Positions 17,778 through 26,734 are shown, numbered from the stretch's first letter. The stretch: DNA of 64,000 nt from CAITZA01 sp937915285 (GCA_036821825.1 DAISIV010000011.1:30721-94720); one strand, 5' to 3'. Program-made: numbers and translations. Notes: a model not told the origin generated them from the letters alone.

Positions 17778-17827
17778 CTAACCCCCATGTCGAGAAATTT
17801 CCAGAGGTATAGGCTCAGAGCGTCAAA

Positions 17828-18187
17828 TCACCTTGCCCAAGTGGGAAGCGTCCAGGCCGAACCCGGAGGAATCTCTTGAAAAAGCCTTTCACCGGTAAAA
17901 TCAACGAAAAGGCGATAGGTTTTTTGTATGTCACTGTTGTTGTGAGTGCTGAATGCGACATTTCTACCTTTATAAGTGTAGACGGTAATGATGTCACCAT
18001 TTGCGGCCGAATAGAAAGTCATTGTTGTTTCTTTTCCGGGAATATCCGGCGCCCTGTCGGTCATCTGCGTTGTAAGGCTTTTTAGGTTGGTAACATTTGG
18101 CATGGGGAATCTTTGCTGGGCATCAACTTCCGTCACACCAAGTAACAGTAATGGAATCGACATTATAAGAATGTAAGCGTAACGCAT
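17828..18187 (-). CDS. Small exported protein, function unknown
   Basis: A 119-residue protein with a signal peptide (MRYAYILIMSIPLLLLGVTEVDAQQ, cleavage probably near residue 24). The mature domain of about 95 residues is beta-rich in appearance and ends PGSAWTLPTWAR. It has no cysteines and no motif that I recognise. The ATG at 18187 is favoured over a TTG one codon upstream, with GAGAGG before it. It is upstream of hypA on the same strand, 50 bases away, and might be cotranscribed. Confidence 0.6.
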   Translation of the reverse strand: MRYAYILIMSIPLLLLGVTEVDAQQRFPMPNVTNLKSLTTQMTDRAPDIPGKETTMTFYSAANGDIITVYTYKGRNVAFSTHNNSDIQKTYRLFVDFTGERLFQEIPPGSAWTLPTWAR

Positions 18188-18348
18188 CAAAAGCCTCTCA
18201 AAGCCTGCTGAAACAGGAGCCTGTGTTCTTGTCCCGCCAACCTAGACCTAGCCAATTGGAAGAGGTCATTAGCAGACAAAGTTCGTTGACATAAACCAAA
18301 TAATATTTCAAAGTAAGACTTTCCTACCAAGTTTCAGAGGATGTTGCA

Positions 18349-18852
18349 ATGAATATTGACGAACTGGAACGAAAAGATTTGAGAGAATACCTGGATTTCC
18401 TCTTTTGGCATTACAGGGTGGTTGATTCATTCTGGTACATCTTCCTGGAAGAGGAATATGGGACGGACATTGCCAACCATTTTAACGAAAGAGTCTGGAG
18501 ACGGGTAGCAGGAATTGCGGCCAAGGACATCAAGAAGAGATACGGAATAAGTGAAACCGGTCTGGATGGATTCGTTAAGGCGCTCGAGTATTTCCCATGG
18601 AAGATAATTGTCGATTATAAACTATCTAGAGACAAGGACTCAGTTATTATTTCAGTGCCTCATTGTGTTACCCAGGAGTCCCGAATAAAGAGAAACCTTC
18701 CTGAGTATCAGTGCAAGGAGATGCATCTCGGAGAATTTGAGGGGTTTGCCCATGTGATCGATCCATCCATCAAGGTGGAGTGTATTCACGCTCCTTTGGA
18801 TCCGCATCCGCCGGAGCGTTTCTGCCAATGGAAATTTAGCATACAAGTTTGA
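18349..18852 (+). CDS. DUF6125-like cytosolic protein, function unknown
   Basis: A 167-residue soluble protein. It has an N-terminal helical part with an aromatic-rich segment (YLDFLFWHYRVVDSFWYI) and a C-terminal part with CKEMHLGEFEGFAHVID, a cysteine in VECIHAPLDPHPPE, and FCQWKF at the end. The C/D-PHPP-FC-W-F ending resembles DUF6125 family proteins, which are common in anaerobic deltaproteobacteria and clostridia. I am only moderately sure of that name. It is three bases upstream of the ATPase gene and almost certainly cotranscribed with it. No enzymatic role can be stated. Confidence 0.7.
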   Translation: MNIDELERKDLREYLDFLFWHYRVVDSFWYIFLEEEYGTDIANHFNERVWRRVAGIAAKDIKKRYGISETGLDGFVKALEYFPWKIIVDYKLSRDKDSVIISVPHCVTQESRIKRNLPEYQCKEMHLGEFEGFAHVIDPSIKVECIHAPLDPHPPERFCQWKFSIQV

Positions 18853-18855
18853 GTC

Positions 18856-19587
18856 ATGTTCATAAAATCTGTTGAACTGGATCCGAGATCTTTTCCGTGC
18901 AAGGACAAGTATCCTTTCAATGTCCCGAGCTTTACCCGAAAAACGAACCTCAATTTTTCAAGTAACATAACCTTCTTCACCGGCAAGAACGGTGTAGGAA
19001 AGTCAACTTTACTAGATTCTCTAGCCCTGAAAAGCGGTCTGCTGCCTTGGGGTGGCATCAAGGCTCATGTTTCCCATTCAAATCCTTACGAGAATCATCT
19101 CGCAAGGTTTATCTCCATTGTCTGGGAAAAACGTAAGCCATACGGTTTTTATTTCAGGGCCGAGGTCTTCTTCAATTTTGCTTCCAGCCTTGATGACATT
19201 CTCAGGGATGATCCAGGGAGAAGTTCATATTTCGGGGGAGCTTCCTTAAATTCGCTGTCTCATGGAGAATCATTCCTGAAGTTTTTTGGTGGATACAGTT
19301 TTGGGCTGGATGGGCTGTATCTTATTGACGAACCTGAATCAGCCCTGGATCCCTTCAATCAAATAGAATTCGTCAAAATTCTGTCCAGGAACGCCAAATC
19401 AGGGAACAGGCAATACATCATTTCAACTTTGTCTCCGATAGTCCTTGCCTGTCCTGATTCCCAAATATTCAGTTTCGACGAAAACGGGATTAAACATGTT
19501 TCATGGCGGCAAACAAGCAGTTACAGGTTCTATGAAAGCTTTTTGAAGAATCCTGAACGCTTCCTGTATCAGGAGCATGATGACTGA
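18856..19587 (+). CDS. ABC/SMC-like ATPase (COG3910-type predicted ATPase)
   Basis: A 243-residue soluble ATPase. Walker A GKNGVGKST is at residues 43-51, an ABC signature-like LSHGES at 133-138, Walker B LYLIDEPESAL with Asp157-Glu158, and a D-loop follows. The opening (ELDPRSFPCKDKYPFNVP) matches the small COG3910-type ATPases rather than transporter ATPases, and no permease gene is nearby. These proteins resemble Rad50/RecF head domains without the coil. It is paired with the DUF6125-like gene upstream, three bases away. Function is unknown. Confidence 0.85.
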   Translation: MFIKSVELDPRSFPCKDKYPFNVPSFTRKTNLNFSSNITFFTGKNGVGKSTLLDSLALKSGLLPWGGIKAHVSHSNPYENHLARFISIVWEKRKPYGFYFRAEVFFNFASSLDDILRDDPGRSSYFGGASLNSLSHGESFLKFFGGYSFGLDGLYLIDEPESALDPFNQIEFVKILSRNAKSGNRQYIISTLSPIVLACPDSQIFSFDENGIKHVSWRQTSSYRFYESFLKNPERFLYQEHDD

Positions 19588-19683
19588 TTTCTAAATGATC
19601 ACGCACAGGGAAGCTTTCTATCACAATACAGTTGGCGCAAGGCTGACCAATTTGAATGCTTGCCTGTTTTTGGGATGAAGTAA

Positions 19684-20805
19684 ATGTTAGAACCGATAAT
19701 TGTAAAAAGTATTCTGGATAGCATGACGGATTGTCTGATCGTTATCAATGATGATGGGGACGTGTTGTTTTCCAACAGAAACAGCGATCAGATTCTGGGG
19801 TATTCTCCTGAAGATATTAGAGATAAAGGCCTCGGATTAACATTCTTTCTCAGGGACGAGAATTACGATTTCAACCAGATATTAATCAACGCCATATGGG
19901 AAAAGCGAATTCACGATTACAAGGAAGTTGACTACATGCACCCAAATGGGGAGTTGAGGCGACTGGCGGCTACAACTTCATTCCTGGTTGATTCGTGCAA
20001 CCGACAGGACAGACTGATCGGATTCGTTGCCATTTTTAGGGACGTTACGGAGGTCCATTTCCTACGGGAGAGAGAAAAGCGGCTCAACGAGGAAAAGCAA
20101 AGGATCGCTAAGGAGAAGATCAGGAGTTTAAACAAGTTGGCGATGGGGGTCGCTCACGAAATTCGCAACCCGGTTGTCACGATAGGGGGCTTCGCTCACC
20201 GGATTCTAAAAATTAACCAGAATTCCGATGAAACCAGACTCTACGCCAGAAACATCATAGATGGTGTGAAACGACTGGAAGATGTGGTTGACCAGATGCA
20301 TGACTGCGCAAACCTCCCTCTGATCAAGCCGATTCAGGCCAGGATGGGACTGGTCATCAAGGAGTCAGTTGCCGAGATGCTTCCCAAAGCAGATAAAAGA
20401 AACATACTCATCGATTTCATAGATAAGACTTCACTTGACTGCCTGGAATATTTTGACGCAGATCTTATCAGGATAGCCGTGAACCAGTTGCTGGATAACG
20501 CAATAGATTTTTCTCCAGAAGGTTCATCCGTTCATGTCAGGCTTTTTTCGAGTGAGGATGAGACAATTCTTGAGGTCGAGGATCACGGCGCCGGAATATC
20601 TGACGCGGACAGGGAGTTCATCTTCAATCCGTTCTTCAGCACAAAGGCAGTAGGGGTAGGGGTGGGTTTGACGATGGTCGAACGAATTGTTAGCGAGCAT
20701 GGCGCTAGAATTGAGGTCCAGACGAAGCCTGGTTTTGGCTCAATATTCAGGATCATTTTCCAGAAACACATTGATCCGGAGTTGCTTTCCTGTTCAATCT
20801 TTTGA
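19684..20805 (+). CDS. Soluble PAS-domain sensor histidine kinase
   Basis: A 373-residue cytoplasmic kinase with no membrane segments. One PAS domain spans about residues 8-130 (IVINDDGDVLFSNRNSD, ILGYSPEDI), followed by a short coiled coil rich in E/K/R. The HisKA H-box GVAHEIRNPVV has the phosphorylated His158. A HATPase domain covers about 255-365, with N-box LLDNAIDF, G1 DHGAGIS and G2 GVGVGLTMV. It is an orphan: the next gene encodes a binding protein and no response regulator adjoins it. A strong bidirectional hairpin follows. Confidence 0.92.
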   Translation: MLEPIIVKSILDSMTDCLIVINDDGDVLFSNRNSDQILGYSPEDIRDKGLGLTFFLRDENYDFNQILINAIWEKRIHDYKEVDYMHPNGELRRLAATTSFLVDSCNRQDRLIGFVAIFRDVTEVHFLREREKRLNEEKQRIAKEKIRSLNKLAMGVAHEIRNPVVTIGGFAHRILKINQNSDETRLYARNIIDGVKRLEDVVDQMHDCANLPLIKPIQARMGLVIKESVAEMLPKADKRNILIDFIDKTSLDCLEYFDADLIRIAVNQLLDNAIDFSPEGSSVHVRLFSSEDETILEVEDHGAGISDADREFIFNPFFSTKAVGVGVGLTMVERIVSEHGARIEVQTKPGFGSIFRIIFQKHIDPELLSCSIF

Positions 20806-20848
20806 CATCAGATTAGTGTATGATGCCGAATTTGAAGAAATCTTTCAC

Positions 20849-20881
20849 AAAAAAACGCCATGTTGTCCCATGGCGTTTTTT
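20849..20881. terminator. Bidirectional rho-independent terminator
   Basis: Seven A, stem CGCCATG at 20856-20862, loop TTGTCC, stem CATGGCG at 20869-20875, six T. It lies between the convergent histidine kinase (+) and tupA-like (-) genes, so it can end both transcripts. Confidence 0.92.
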
Positions 20882-20910
20882 ATGCTGGAAATTCTCCTAC
20901 CAAGAATGTT

Positions 20911-21720
20911 TTATTTGGTAGCGCTCGGGAAGAACAGGGTGAGTCCCTGGACCTTGAATTCGGATATAAGTTTTTGTCCATCAGGAGAAGTCAGGAAATT
21001 GATGAACTTTTCGGCCATTTCCTTGTTAGCGCTTTTGTGTCTATCTGGGTTGACCGCTATCACGCCGTAAGGATTAAATAAAACCTTGTCTCCCTCCACC
21101 ATGGGCTGTAAGTCTAGCTTGTCTTTCATTGATGCGTAAGTGCCCCTGTCTGTAAGCGTATAGCCCTTTTTCTCGGAGGCCATCTGCAGAACCTGCCCCA
21201 TTCCTTGACCGGCTTCCAGTCGATTTGTTTTTGCAGGATCTATTCCCGCCGATTTCCATAATTCAAGTTCTTTAAGATGGGTTCCTGACTGATCGGCACG
21301 AGACACAAAAACAGCCTTGGCCCCATTCATCTTCTTGAAAGCTTCAACAACCGATTTCTCTCCCTTTAACTTCGCAGGATCCTCAGCAGGGCCTACAATC
21401 AGATAGTCATTGTACATGACGTCTTTTCTGTTCACGCCAAAACCATCGGCGACAAACTTGTCCTCAGCGGCTCTTGAATGGACGAGAACCACATCGACAT
21501 CCCCATTCTCTCCAAGCTTTAGAGCCTTTCCGGTCCCAACCGCTATGACATTGACCTTGACATTGTTGGCTTTTTCGAAGGGCGGTATAATGAAATTGAG
21601 CAGTCCTGAATTCTCTGTGGAAGTCGTAGTGGCTAGTTTCAAAATCTGTTCACTGAATGAATTGGTGTTCAGTCCAATCAACATCAGAAAAATTGTAGCC
21701 GCAACAAATGTTTTTTTCAT
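20911..21720 (-). CDS. tupA: Tungstate-type ABC transporter substrate-binding protein (TupA-like)
   Basis: A 269-residue periplasmic binding protein with signal peptide MKKTFVAATIFLMLIGLNTN. The TupA/WtpA-like landmark ATTTSTENSGLL follows at the start of the mature protein. Other family blocks are GTGKALKLGENGDVDVVLVHSRAAE and SRADQSGTHLKELELWK. TupA proteins bind tungstate with very high affinity; related VupA binds vanadate, so specificity is inferred. The start is set at 21720, with AGGAG upstream; longer in-frame starts add a non-signal N-terminus. No tupB permease or tupC ATPase is adjacent. It diverges from the HTH/binding-fold regulator. Confidence 0.87.
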   Translation of the reverse strand: MKKTFVAATIFLMLIGLNTNSFSEQILKLATTTSTENSGLLNFIIPPFEKANNVKVNVIAVGTGKALKLGENGDVDVVLVHSRAAEDKFVADGFGVNRKDVMYNDYLIVGPAEDPAKLKGEKSVVEAFKKMNGAKAVFVSRADQSGTHLKELELWKSAGIDPAKTNRLEAGQGMGQVLQMASEKKGYTLTDRGTYASMKDKLDLQPMVEGDKVLFNPYGVIAVNPDRHKSANKEMAEKFINFLTSPDGQKLISEFKVQGLTLFFPSATK

Positions 21721-21876
21721 CCGAAGACTCCTGTTTAATTTGTATTTTGTTTGCGAAACAGACCCACGAATCTCAGTTGTGGTTTTACAATGGGTCAAAA
21801 TTGAAACACATTTTTTGAAAGGTCTTGATCCCGTGACGAGCCGGTATCAGTGTTAGTAATATTTGGTAATTATAAC

Positions 21877-21889
21877 GATTAGCATAATC
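21877..21889. promoter_or_regulatory. Short inverted repeat in tupA/regulator divergent region
   Basis: GATTA-GCA-TAATC, perfect five-base arms. It is preceded by TATAACGAT, which resembles half of the molybdate regulator ModE box. It is an operator candidate only because of its place between divergent oxyanion-related genes. Confidence 0.25.
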
Positions 21890-21939
21890 AAAAAGGAGGA
21901 GTCAACCAATTTAAAATTGACTTTTAATAACCTTAACTG

Positions 21940-21956
21940 ATAACAAATTCTGTTAT
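21940..21956. promoter_or_regulatory. Candidate operator upstream of the HTH/binding-fold regulator
   Basis: Perfect inverted repeat ATAACA-AATTC-TGTTAT, 32 bases before the regulator start codon and in the intergenic space shared with tupA. It is a plausible autoregulatory site for the excisionase-type HTH protein; there is no direct evidence. Confidence 0.3.
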
Positions 21957-21987
21957 TCGGTTCCTACTTAGTGATGGAGGCCGGTCC

Positions 21988-22929
21988 ATGAAAAGTCTTT
22001 TATCGACAAAAGAAATAGCTCAACTTCTTGATGTGAACGAAAAGATGATTTACTCGTTGGTGTCCGAGAAGGGTTTACCTGCTACCAAAGTAACAGGGAA
22101 ATGGTTGTTTCCTTTGGAGCTGGTGGAAAAATGGATTGAAAATTCGGCAGTAAACCTTCCCGGTAACCGAAAGCCCTCACCAGATTTCAAGGGCCTGCTT
22201 GCGATTGCAGGTAGCAACGACATCCTTCTCGACAAGGCGATGGCTCTCTATAACAGGTTGTACCCTGATCAACTGGTTGTGTTCGGCAATCTCGGGAGCA
22301 TGGGAGGGCTGAAGGCTCTTCGCAGGTCATTATGCCATATTGCTACCAGTCATCTCATACAGGACAGGGACGACGAGTATAATTTTTCGTATGTTTCAAA
22401 GGAATTGGGTCAATTACCTGCCGTCGTTAATTTCTGTCTGCGTGAGCAGTGTCTGCTGGTTGCAAAGGGTAACCCAAAGAATATTACTGGAATTAAGGAC
22501 TTATCAAGGCAAGATCTGACAATTGTCAATCGAAGCGAGGGGACAGGGACCAGGGTTCTTCTTGACAGAGAACTCAAAAAACACCGAATTGTTCCGGGAT
22601 CTGTAAAAGGTTATGAACGGGAACTGGAAAAACACCTGGATGTTGGAATTGAAATTCTCTCTGGTCGTGCAGACTGTGGCCCGGCAATCTCTGCCGTAGC
22701 CGGCATGTTAGGCCTTGATTACATACCGATAAGAAATGAGCGTTATGATCTTGTGATCTCCAAAGATCATTTCTTCGAAGAGGGAGTTCAGTTATTTCTT
22801 GGGCTTTTGCATGAAGAAGCATTCAGGTCGCTGGCTTGTGATCTGGTTGGGTACGACCTGAAACTCTGCGGAAAAATGGTTTATCCACAGGATGTAAAAA
22901 AGGAATCTGATGAGGAGGAAGATTTGTAA
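21988..22929 (+). CDS. One-component regulator: excisionase-type HTH fused to periplasmic-binding-like domain
   Basis: A 313-residue protein. Residues 1-50 form a MerR/excisionase-type helix-turn-helix (LSTKEIAQLLDVNEKMIYSL, then TGKWLFPLELVEKWI). Residues 65-290 form a cytoplasmic type 2 binding-protein fold (LLAIAGSNDILLDKAM, VNRSEGTGTRVLLDREL, DCGPAISAVAGMLGLDYIPI). The second part is related to the molybdate/tungstate-binding module in ModE-like and LysR-like sensors. It therefore probably senses an oxyanion directly and controls the flanking binding-protein genes. The C-terminus is acidic (DEEEDL). Its stop codon overlaps the next start by one base (TAATG). Confidence 0.85.
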   Translation: MKSLLSTKEIAQLLDVNEKMIYSLVSEKGLPATKVTGKWLFPLELVEKWIENSAVNLPGNRKPSPDFKGLLAIAGSNDILLDKAMALYNRLYPDQLVVFGNLGSMGGLKALRRSLCHIATSHLIQDRDDEYNFSYVSKELGQLPAVVNFCLREQCLLVAKGNPKNITGIKDLSRQDLTIVNRSEGTGTRVLLDRELKKHRIVPGSVKGYERELEKHLDVGIEILSGRADCGPAISAVAGMLGLDYIPIRNERYDLVISKDHFFEEGVQLFLGLLHEEAFRSLACDLVGYDLKLCGKMVYPQDVKKESDEEEDL

Positions 22930-23786
22930 TGAAACGACACCTGGTATTTTTCATGCTCGCAGCGTGCATGTTTGCCCTCTATGGGATCTGCGAGGCTGAA
23001 GTCAAATGTGAGGCCACATACGGCAGCGGCCCGGAGAAGTTCTCCTTGGCCACTGGTAGCCCGGGGGAACTGGGCCTGCTAAAAAAACTCGCTGACGCAT
23101 TTAATGTAGACAACAAGTATAGTCTCTGCTGGGTGAAAGCCGGATCCGGAGAATCCTTAAAACTATTGAAGGACAAACAGGTGGACATGATAATGGTTCA
23201 TGCTCCTTCAGCAGAAAAAAAGGCGGTTTCTGATGGCTGGGCGACCAAGAGAACACTGATAGGTTCCAATGAGTTTTTTGTAGTGGGACCTCCCTCAGAC
23301 CCGGCAAAAATTGCTGAAGCTAAAACAGCGTCGGACGCTTTCTCAAGGATTTCCGCTTCAAAAGCCCTGTTTTTCTCTCGTGGAGACAATTCTGGTACCC
23401 ATAAGAAAGAATTGGATGCATGGAAAAACGCCGGGATATCGCCCTCGGGAGATTGGTACAAAATAACCAAGGATTTCATGATGGCTACTTTGCTAAAGGC
23501 CAATGAAGAAAAAGGTTACTTCATGACTGATAGCTCAACCTGGGTGGCCGCAAACAAGAAACTCCCCAATCTCAAAATTCTCTTCAAGGGTGACAAGTTT
23601 TTGGTAAACACCTACCACGCTTTGTGTCAGCCAACTGGCGCTACAGCCGGAGCCAAAGCAGCAGCGGCATTCATAGATTTTGTGGCTTCTGACAAGGGGC
23701 AGTCCATAATCAGAGATTATGGGAAGGCTGAACACGGCGACGGCCTTTACAATGACGCAGAATACGCAAAGAAATATGATGATTAA
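22929..23786 (+). CDS. Second extracytoplasmic solute-binding protein, TupA-related
   Basis: A 285-residue protein with signal peptide MKRHLVFFMLAACMFALYGICEA. Its layout parallels the TupA-like protein at 20911: a SPGELGLLKKLADAF block replaces TTTSTENSGLL. KAGSGESLKLLKDKQVDMIMVHA matches the second block and SRGDNSGTHKKELDAWKNAGI the third. The altered first ligand loop suggests a different or relaxed anion specificity. It is translationally coupled to the regulator upstream and followed by a terminator. No transporter membrane or ATPase gene accompanies it, so it may act with a distant permease or as a sensor partner. Confidence 0.82.
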   Translation: MKRHLVFFMLAACMFALYGICEAEVKCEATYGSGPEKFSLATGSPGELGLLKKLADAFNVDNKYSLCWVKAGSGESLKLLKDKQVDMIMVHAPSAEKKAVSDGWATKRTLIGSNEFFVVGPPSDPAKIAEAKTASDAFSRISASKALFFSRGDNSGTHKKELDAWKNAGISPSGDWYKITKDFMMATLLKANEEKGYFMTDSSTWVAANKKLPNLKILFKGDKFLVNTYHALCQPTGATAGAKAAAAFIDFVASDKGQSIIRDYGKAEHGDGLYNDAEYAKKYDD

Positions 23787-24200
23787 GCGTTTCCTGCCAT
23801 ATATTTAACAGTTTACAATATTTTGTAAAAATATATGAGCTTACAACATCAGTAATATACGGAATCAGCCGAGCCAGGGGCCAGGTCTGAACCTGGCTCG
23901 GTTTTGTATCCCTGTAGACCACCAGCACACATCATACCATTGACCCTGCCTGATCAAATTGGGGACGACACACCAAAAAGAGCCTTTTAAGGCTATCTAG
24001 CCAACTAGCGGCCTACGCCCTGAATGAAATACTAAGGATATTAGATCTTTGGTGGTGGTGGAGAATGTCGCTAAAGGTCTTGGAGTCAGCACGAAGATGT
24101 GTTTTGGATGCTTGTTTCAAGAACTTTTGTCTGTGATAACAAATGGTGAAAATGATATTCTTGTTGAAGGTCAAACCTGGGGTTTCTTTGGAGGGACGTC
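23787..24200. other. Intergenic region, 414 bases
   Basis: It holds the terminator of the preceding gene at 23867-23906 and, at its right end, the GGAGGG ribosome site of the UPF0126 gene. I see no other gene, repeat or RNA structure in it. Confidence 0.6.
23867..23906 (+). terminator. Rho-independent terminator after the second binding protein
   Basis: Stem CCGAGCCAGG at 23869-23878 and CCTGGCTCGG at 23892-23901 (10 bp perfect), 13-base loop, then TTTTG. The T-run is short but the stem is strong and GC-rich. Confidence 0.8.
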
Positions 24201-24818
24201 TTGTCTGAGTATGCTATAGGAATGGTGGCTACGGCTGTTTTTGCCATAACAGGGGTTTTGGCGGTGAGTGAAAAAGGAATTGATGTTTTCGGAGCCATGG
24301 TGCTTGCGATAGTCACAGCTACTGGCGGCGGAACCATCAGGGATTTGATTCTGGATGTGGATGTTTTTTACGCCAATGACCCCACATACATTTGGGTAGC
24401 CACGTTCTCGGCGCTTGCCGCATTCTGGTTGCCAAGTCTTTTCACGCGAACCCAGCAGTTGTTGTTGTATCTGGACGGATTTGGTTGCGCCCTTTTCGCA
24501 ATTCAGTCCGCAAACAAGGTTGTAGCCCTCAAATTTGGATTGCCCATAATGCCAGTGATTTTAGCCGTGGTGACAGGAATCGGGGGGGGCTTGTTGAGGG
24601 ATGTTCTTGCCGGGAGAACCAATCTTCTAATGACAAGGCAACTCTATGCTACTCCCATACTCCTGGGCACAATTTTTTATATGGTGTTTCTGAAGTTTTT
24701 TCCTGAGACTCGATACCTTGAACTGGTGTCCATAGGCATAATTTTCCTTCTCAGGTCAGCGGCCATCAGATGGGATCTGGAAATGCCCGACTTTCTGTTT
24801 CTAAAGTCCTCGAGATGA
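24201..24818 (+). CDS. UPF0126/TRIC-type membrane protein (YadS/YicG-like)
   Basis: A 205-residue integral membrane protein with about seven helices and an internal repeat. The paired glycine motifs are ATGGGTIRDLIL (near residue 41) and GIGGGLLRDVLAG (near 129). This is the UPF0126 double-repeat architecture, related to TRIC cation channels; some members have been linked to glycine transport. The start is TTG at 24201, with GGAGGG at 24190-24195 at ideal spacing. It is a single gene. Confidence 0.92.
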   Translation: MSEYAIGMVATAVFAITGVLAVSEKGIDVFGAMVLAIVTATGGGTIRDLILDVDVFYANDPTYIWVATFSALAAFWLPSLFTRTQQLLLYLDGFGCALFAIQSANKVVALKFGLPIMPVILAVVTGIGGGLLRDVLAGRTNLLMTRQLYATPILLGTIFYMVFLKFFPETRYLELVSIGIIFLLRSAAIRWDLEMPDFLFLKSSR

Positions 24819-24885
24819 CAACGGTAAAAACGGCCCTGATCCCTTGAAACCGGCAACATAGTGGCTTGGCCAGTTTCTCATGTGA

Positions 24886-24932
24886 TAAAAAAAGGCGTGA
24901 GTGTCACCACCTTGGGAGGGGATACTCACGCC
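24886..24932 (-). terminator. Rho-independent terminator of the acyl-CoA synthetase gene
   Basis: On the minus strand, stem GGCGTGAGT pairs with ACTCACGCC (arms 24924-24932 and 24894-24902), followed by seven T (A at 24887-24893). It lies about 36 bases after the stop of the gene at 24968. Confidence 0.85.
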
Positions 24933-24967
24933 GTCAACTTATCGGACCAGGTTGTCTTGGGTATCTC

Positions 24968-26539
24968 TTAGGCGGTTTTGCTTTTCTCCGCCTCCATGCG
25001 CTTGAGTTCCCTTTTTAGGATCTTACCGGTGGCAGTTTTTGGCAATTCGTCCATGGTCGTAAATTCAAATTGCCGTGGCGCCTTGTATGCAGCCATATTT
25101 TCTTTTGACCATCGGACCATCTCTTCTTCAGTGGCGTTTTGGCCTGGCGCCAGCACCACAAAAGCTTTGGGTATCTCACCTTTGAGAGGGTCAGGAATTC
25201 CTATTACTACCGACTGGAGAATCTTGGGATTCTGTGCCAGGTAGTTCTCCACCTCACTCGGATAAATATTGTAGCCACCACAAACAAGCATGTCGTCCTT
25301 ACGGTCTACCAGATAAAGAAGGCAGTCGGTAGGGCTCTCACCTCTAACATAGGCCAAGTCTCCCGATTTCCACCAGCCATCCTTGATTTTGGCTGCCGTA
25401 TTTTCAGCGTCATTCCAGTAACGCTTTAAGACTCCAGGACCCTTTATCCACAATTCGCCCACCTCGCCACTTGCTACATCGTTTCCTTCAAAATCCACAA
25501 TCCTGACCTGCCAATCCCTTGCCGGCCAGCCTGAGGTGCCTGGAATGAAATGACCATATCTTGTGTGGGTTACTGTGCTGGATGACTCTGTGGCCCCATA
25601 ACATTCCACCAGGTCAATCTTGAAGACTTCTTCCACCTGACGCCCGAGTTCCGCCGGAAACGACGAACCCGCAGCCTGTCCCAAGCGAAGACTGGAAATA
25701 TCGTATTTACCTTGATTCTTCAAATAGTCTTCAATCATGTAAGCCCACATGGTAGGAGTGCCCATGAAATGTGATAATTTATATTTGGTGATAAGCTCAA
25801 GCGCCTTATCTGGAAAAAACCTTTCCAGTGTTACGAAGCAAGCTCCAGACCAAAGTGTGGGCAAGGCGGTCAGGACAACATAGACGTGAAACAATGGAGC
25901 CCCTGTTATGATGCCATCTTCTTCCGACATCGGGACTACCTGGCCGGCATTCAGAATTACCTGACTAAGCCAACTCGCATGAGTAGAAACAACCCCTTTG
26001 GGTTTGCCTGTAGTTCCTGATGTGTACAGTATCGACAGGGCATCTTCACCCTGAAGATCAACCGCCTCAAGAGACTCGCTATGCTCAAGCAAACTACTAA
26101 AAGGAATCTCAATCGGGTTGGATGCTTGACTGTTCTCAGATCTAACAATGATTATTTTCTCGAGTTTCGGGAGCTTGTCCAGAATTGGCAAAACATTCTC
26201 AGCCGTTTCCTCCGCCATGCCAAAAAGGATTCTGGATTCACTATGGTTGAGGATGTACTCAATCTCCATTTTTTTGAGCATGATGTTGAATGGAACCGCA
26301 ATGGCCCCTAGTTTGGTTATGGCCATGAACGACAGTAAAAACTCCGGCACGTTTCTGAGGTAAATAGCCACCCGCTCGCCCTTTTGCACCCCCATTTGTT
26401 TCAGAGCGTTAGCGATTGAATTTACCTGGGCGTTCATTTCTGAATAGGTTAGAGTCTCTCCTGTAGAACCGTCTATGATGGCTAACCTGTTAGGTATTCT
26501 AACGGCGTTTTTTTCCACACATTCGTAACTCAGATTCAT
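24968..26539 (-). CDS. Acyl-CoA synthetase (AMP-forming), long-chain fatty acid-CoA ligase type
   Basis: A 523-residue protein of the ANL adenylating family. The P-loop-like motif ILYTSGTTGKPKG is at residues 170-182, the A5-type ECYGATESSS near 317, and the A7/A8 region DWQVRIVDF and WWKSGDLAYV further on. The catalytic lysine is in LPKTATGKILKREL near residue 507. It activates a carboxylic acid with ATP and CoA; the chain length cannot be decided from sequence alone. The start is ATG at 26539, with GAGGGG before it. The long in-frame extension to 26656 lacks family similarity. Single gene with its own terminator. Confidence 0.92.
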   Translation of the reverse strand: MNLSYECVEKNAVRIPNRLAIIDGSTGETLTYSEMNAQVNSIANALKQMGVQKGERVAIYLRNVPEFLLSFMAITKLGAIAVPFNIMLKKMEIEYILNHSESRILFGMAEETAENVLPILDKLPKLEKIIIVRSENSQASNPIEIPFSSLLEHSESLEAVDLQGEDALSILYTSGTTGKPKGVVSTHASWLSQVILNAGQVVPMSEEDGIITGAPLFHVYVVLTALPTLWSGACFVTLERFFPDKALELITKYKLSHFMGTPTMWAYMIEDYLKNQGKYDISSLRLGQAAGSSFPAELGRQVEEVFKIDLVECYGATESSSTVTHTRYGHFIPGTSGWPARDWQVRIVDFEGNDVASGEVGELWIKGPGVLKRYWNDAENTAAKIKDGWWKSGDLAYVRGESPTDCLLYLVDRKDDMLVCGGYNIYPSEVENYLAQNPKILQSVVIGIPDPLKGEIPKAFVVLAPGQNATEEEMVRWSKENMAAYKAPRQFEFTTMDELPKTATGKILKRELKRMEAEKSKTA

Positions 26540-26734
26540 TGTTTTACCCCTCGGGTCTTCTGGTGGTATTTTCGGTTGAATCATGAGGGGATGCAATAAC
26601 CATGCCCAGAAAATGAGCCAACATGGCAGTGAGTGGGGCCCAGTCTCCAACCTCAAAAAGCGATAGATGCGGATTTGGGGATCAAAGTGGAAAAGGTTTT
26701 TCCATCACTGGAAATATATTTGGCATGGAGCCGC

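Noticed and set aside
21892..21901. Strong ribosome-site-like AAAGGAGGAG upstream of the regulator
   Set aside because: No start codon with an open frame follows at proper spacing, so it does not support a leader peptide.
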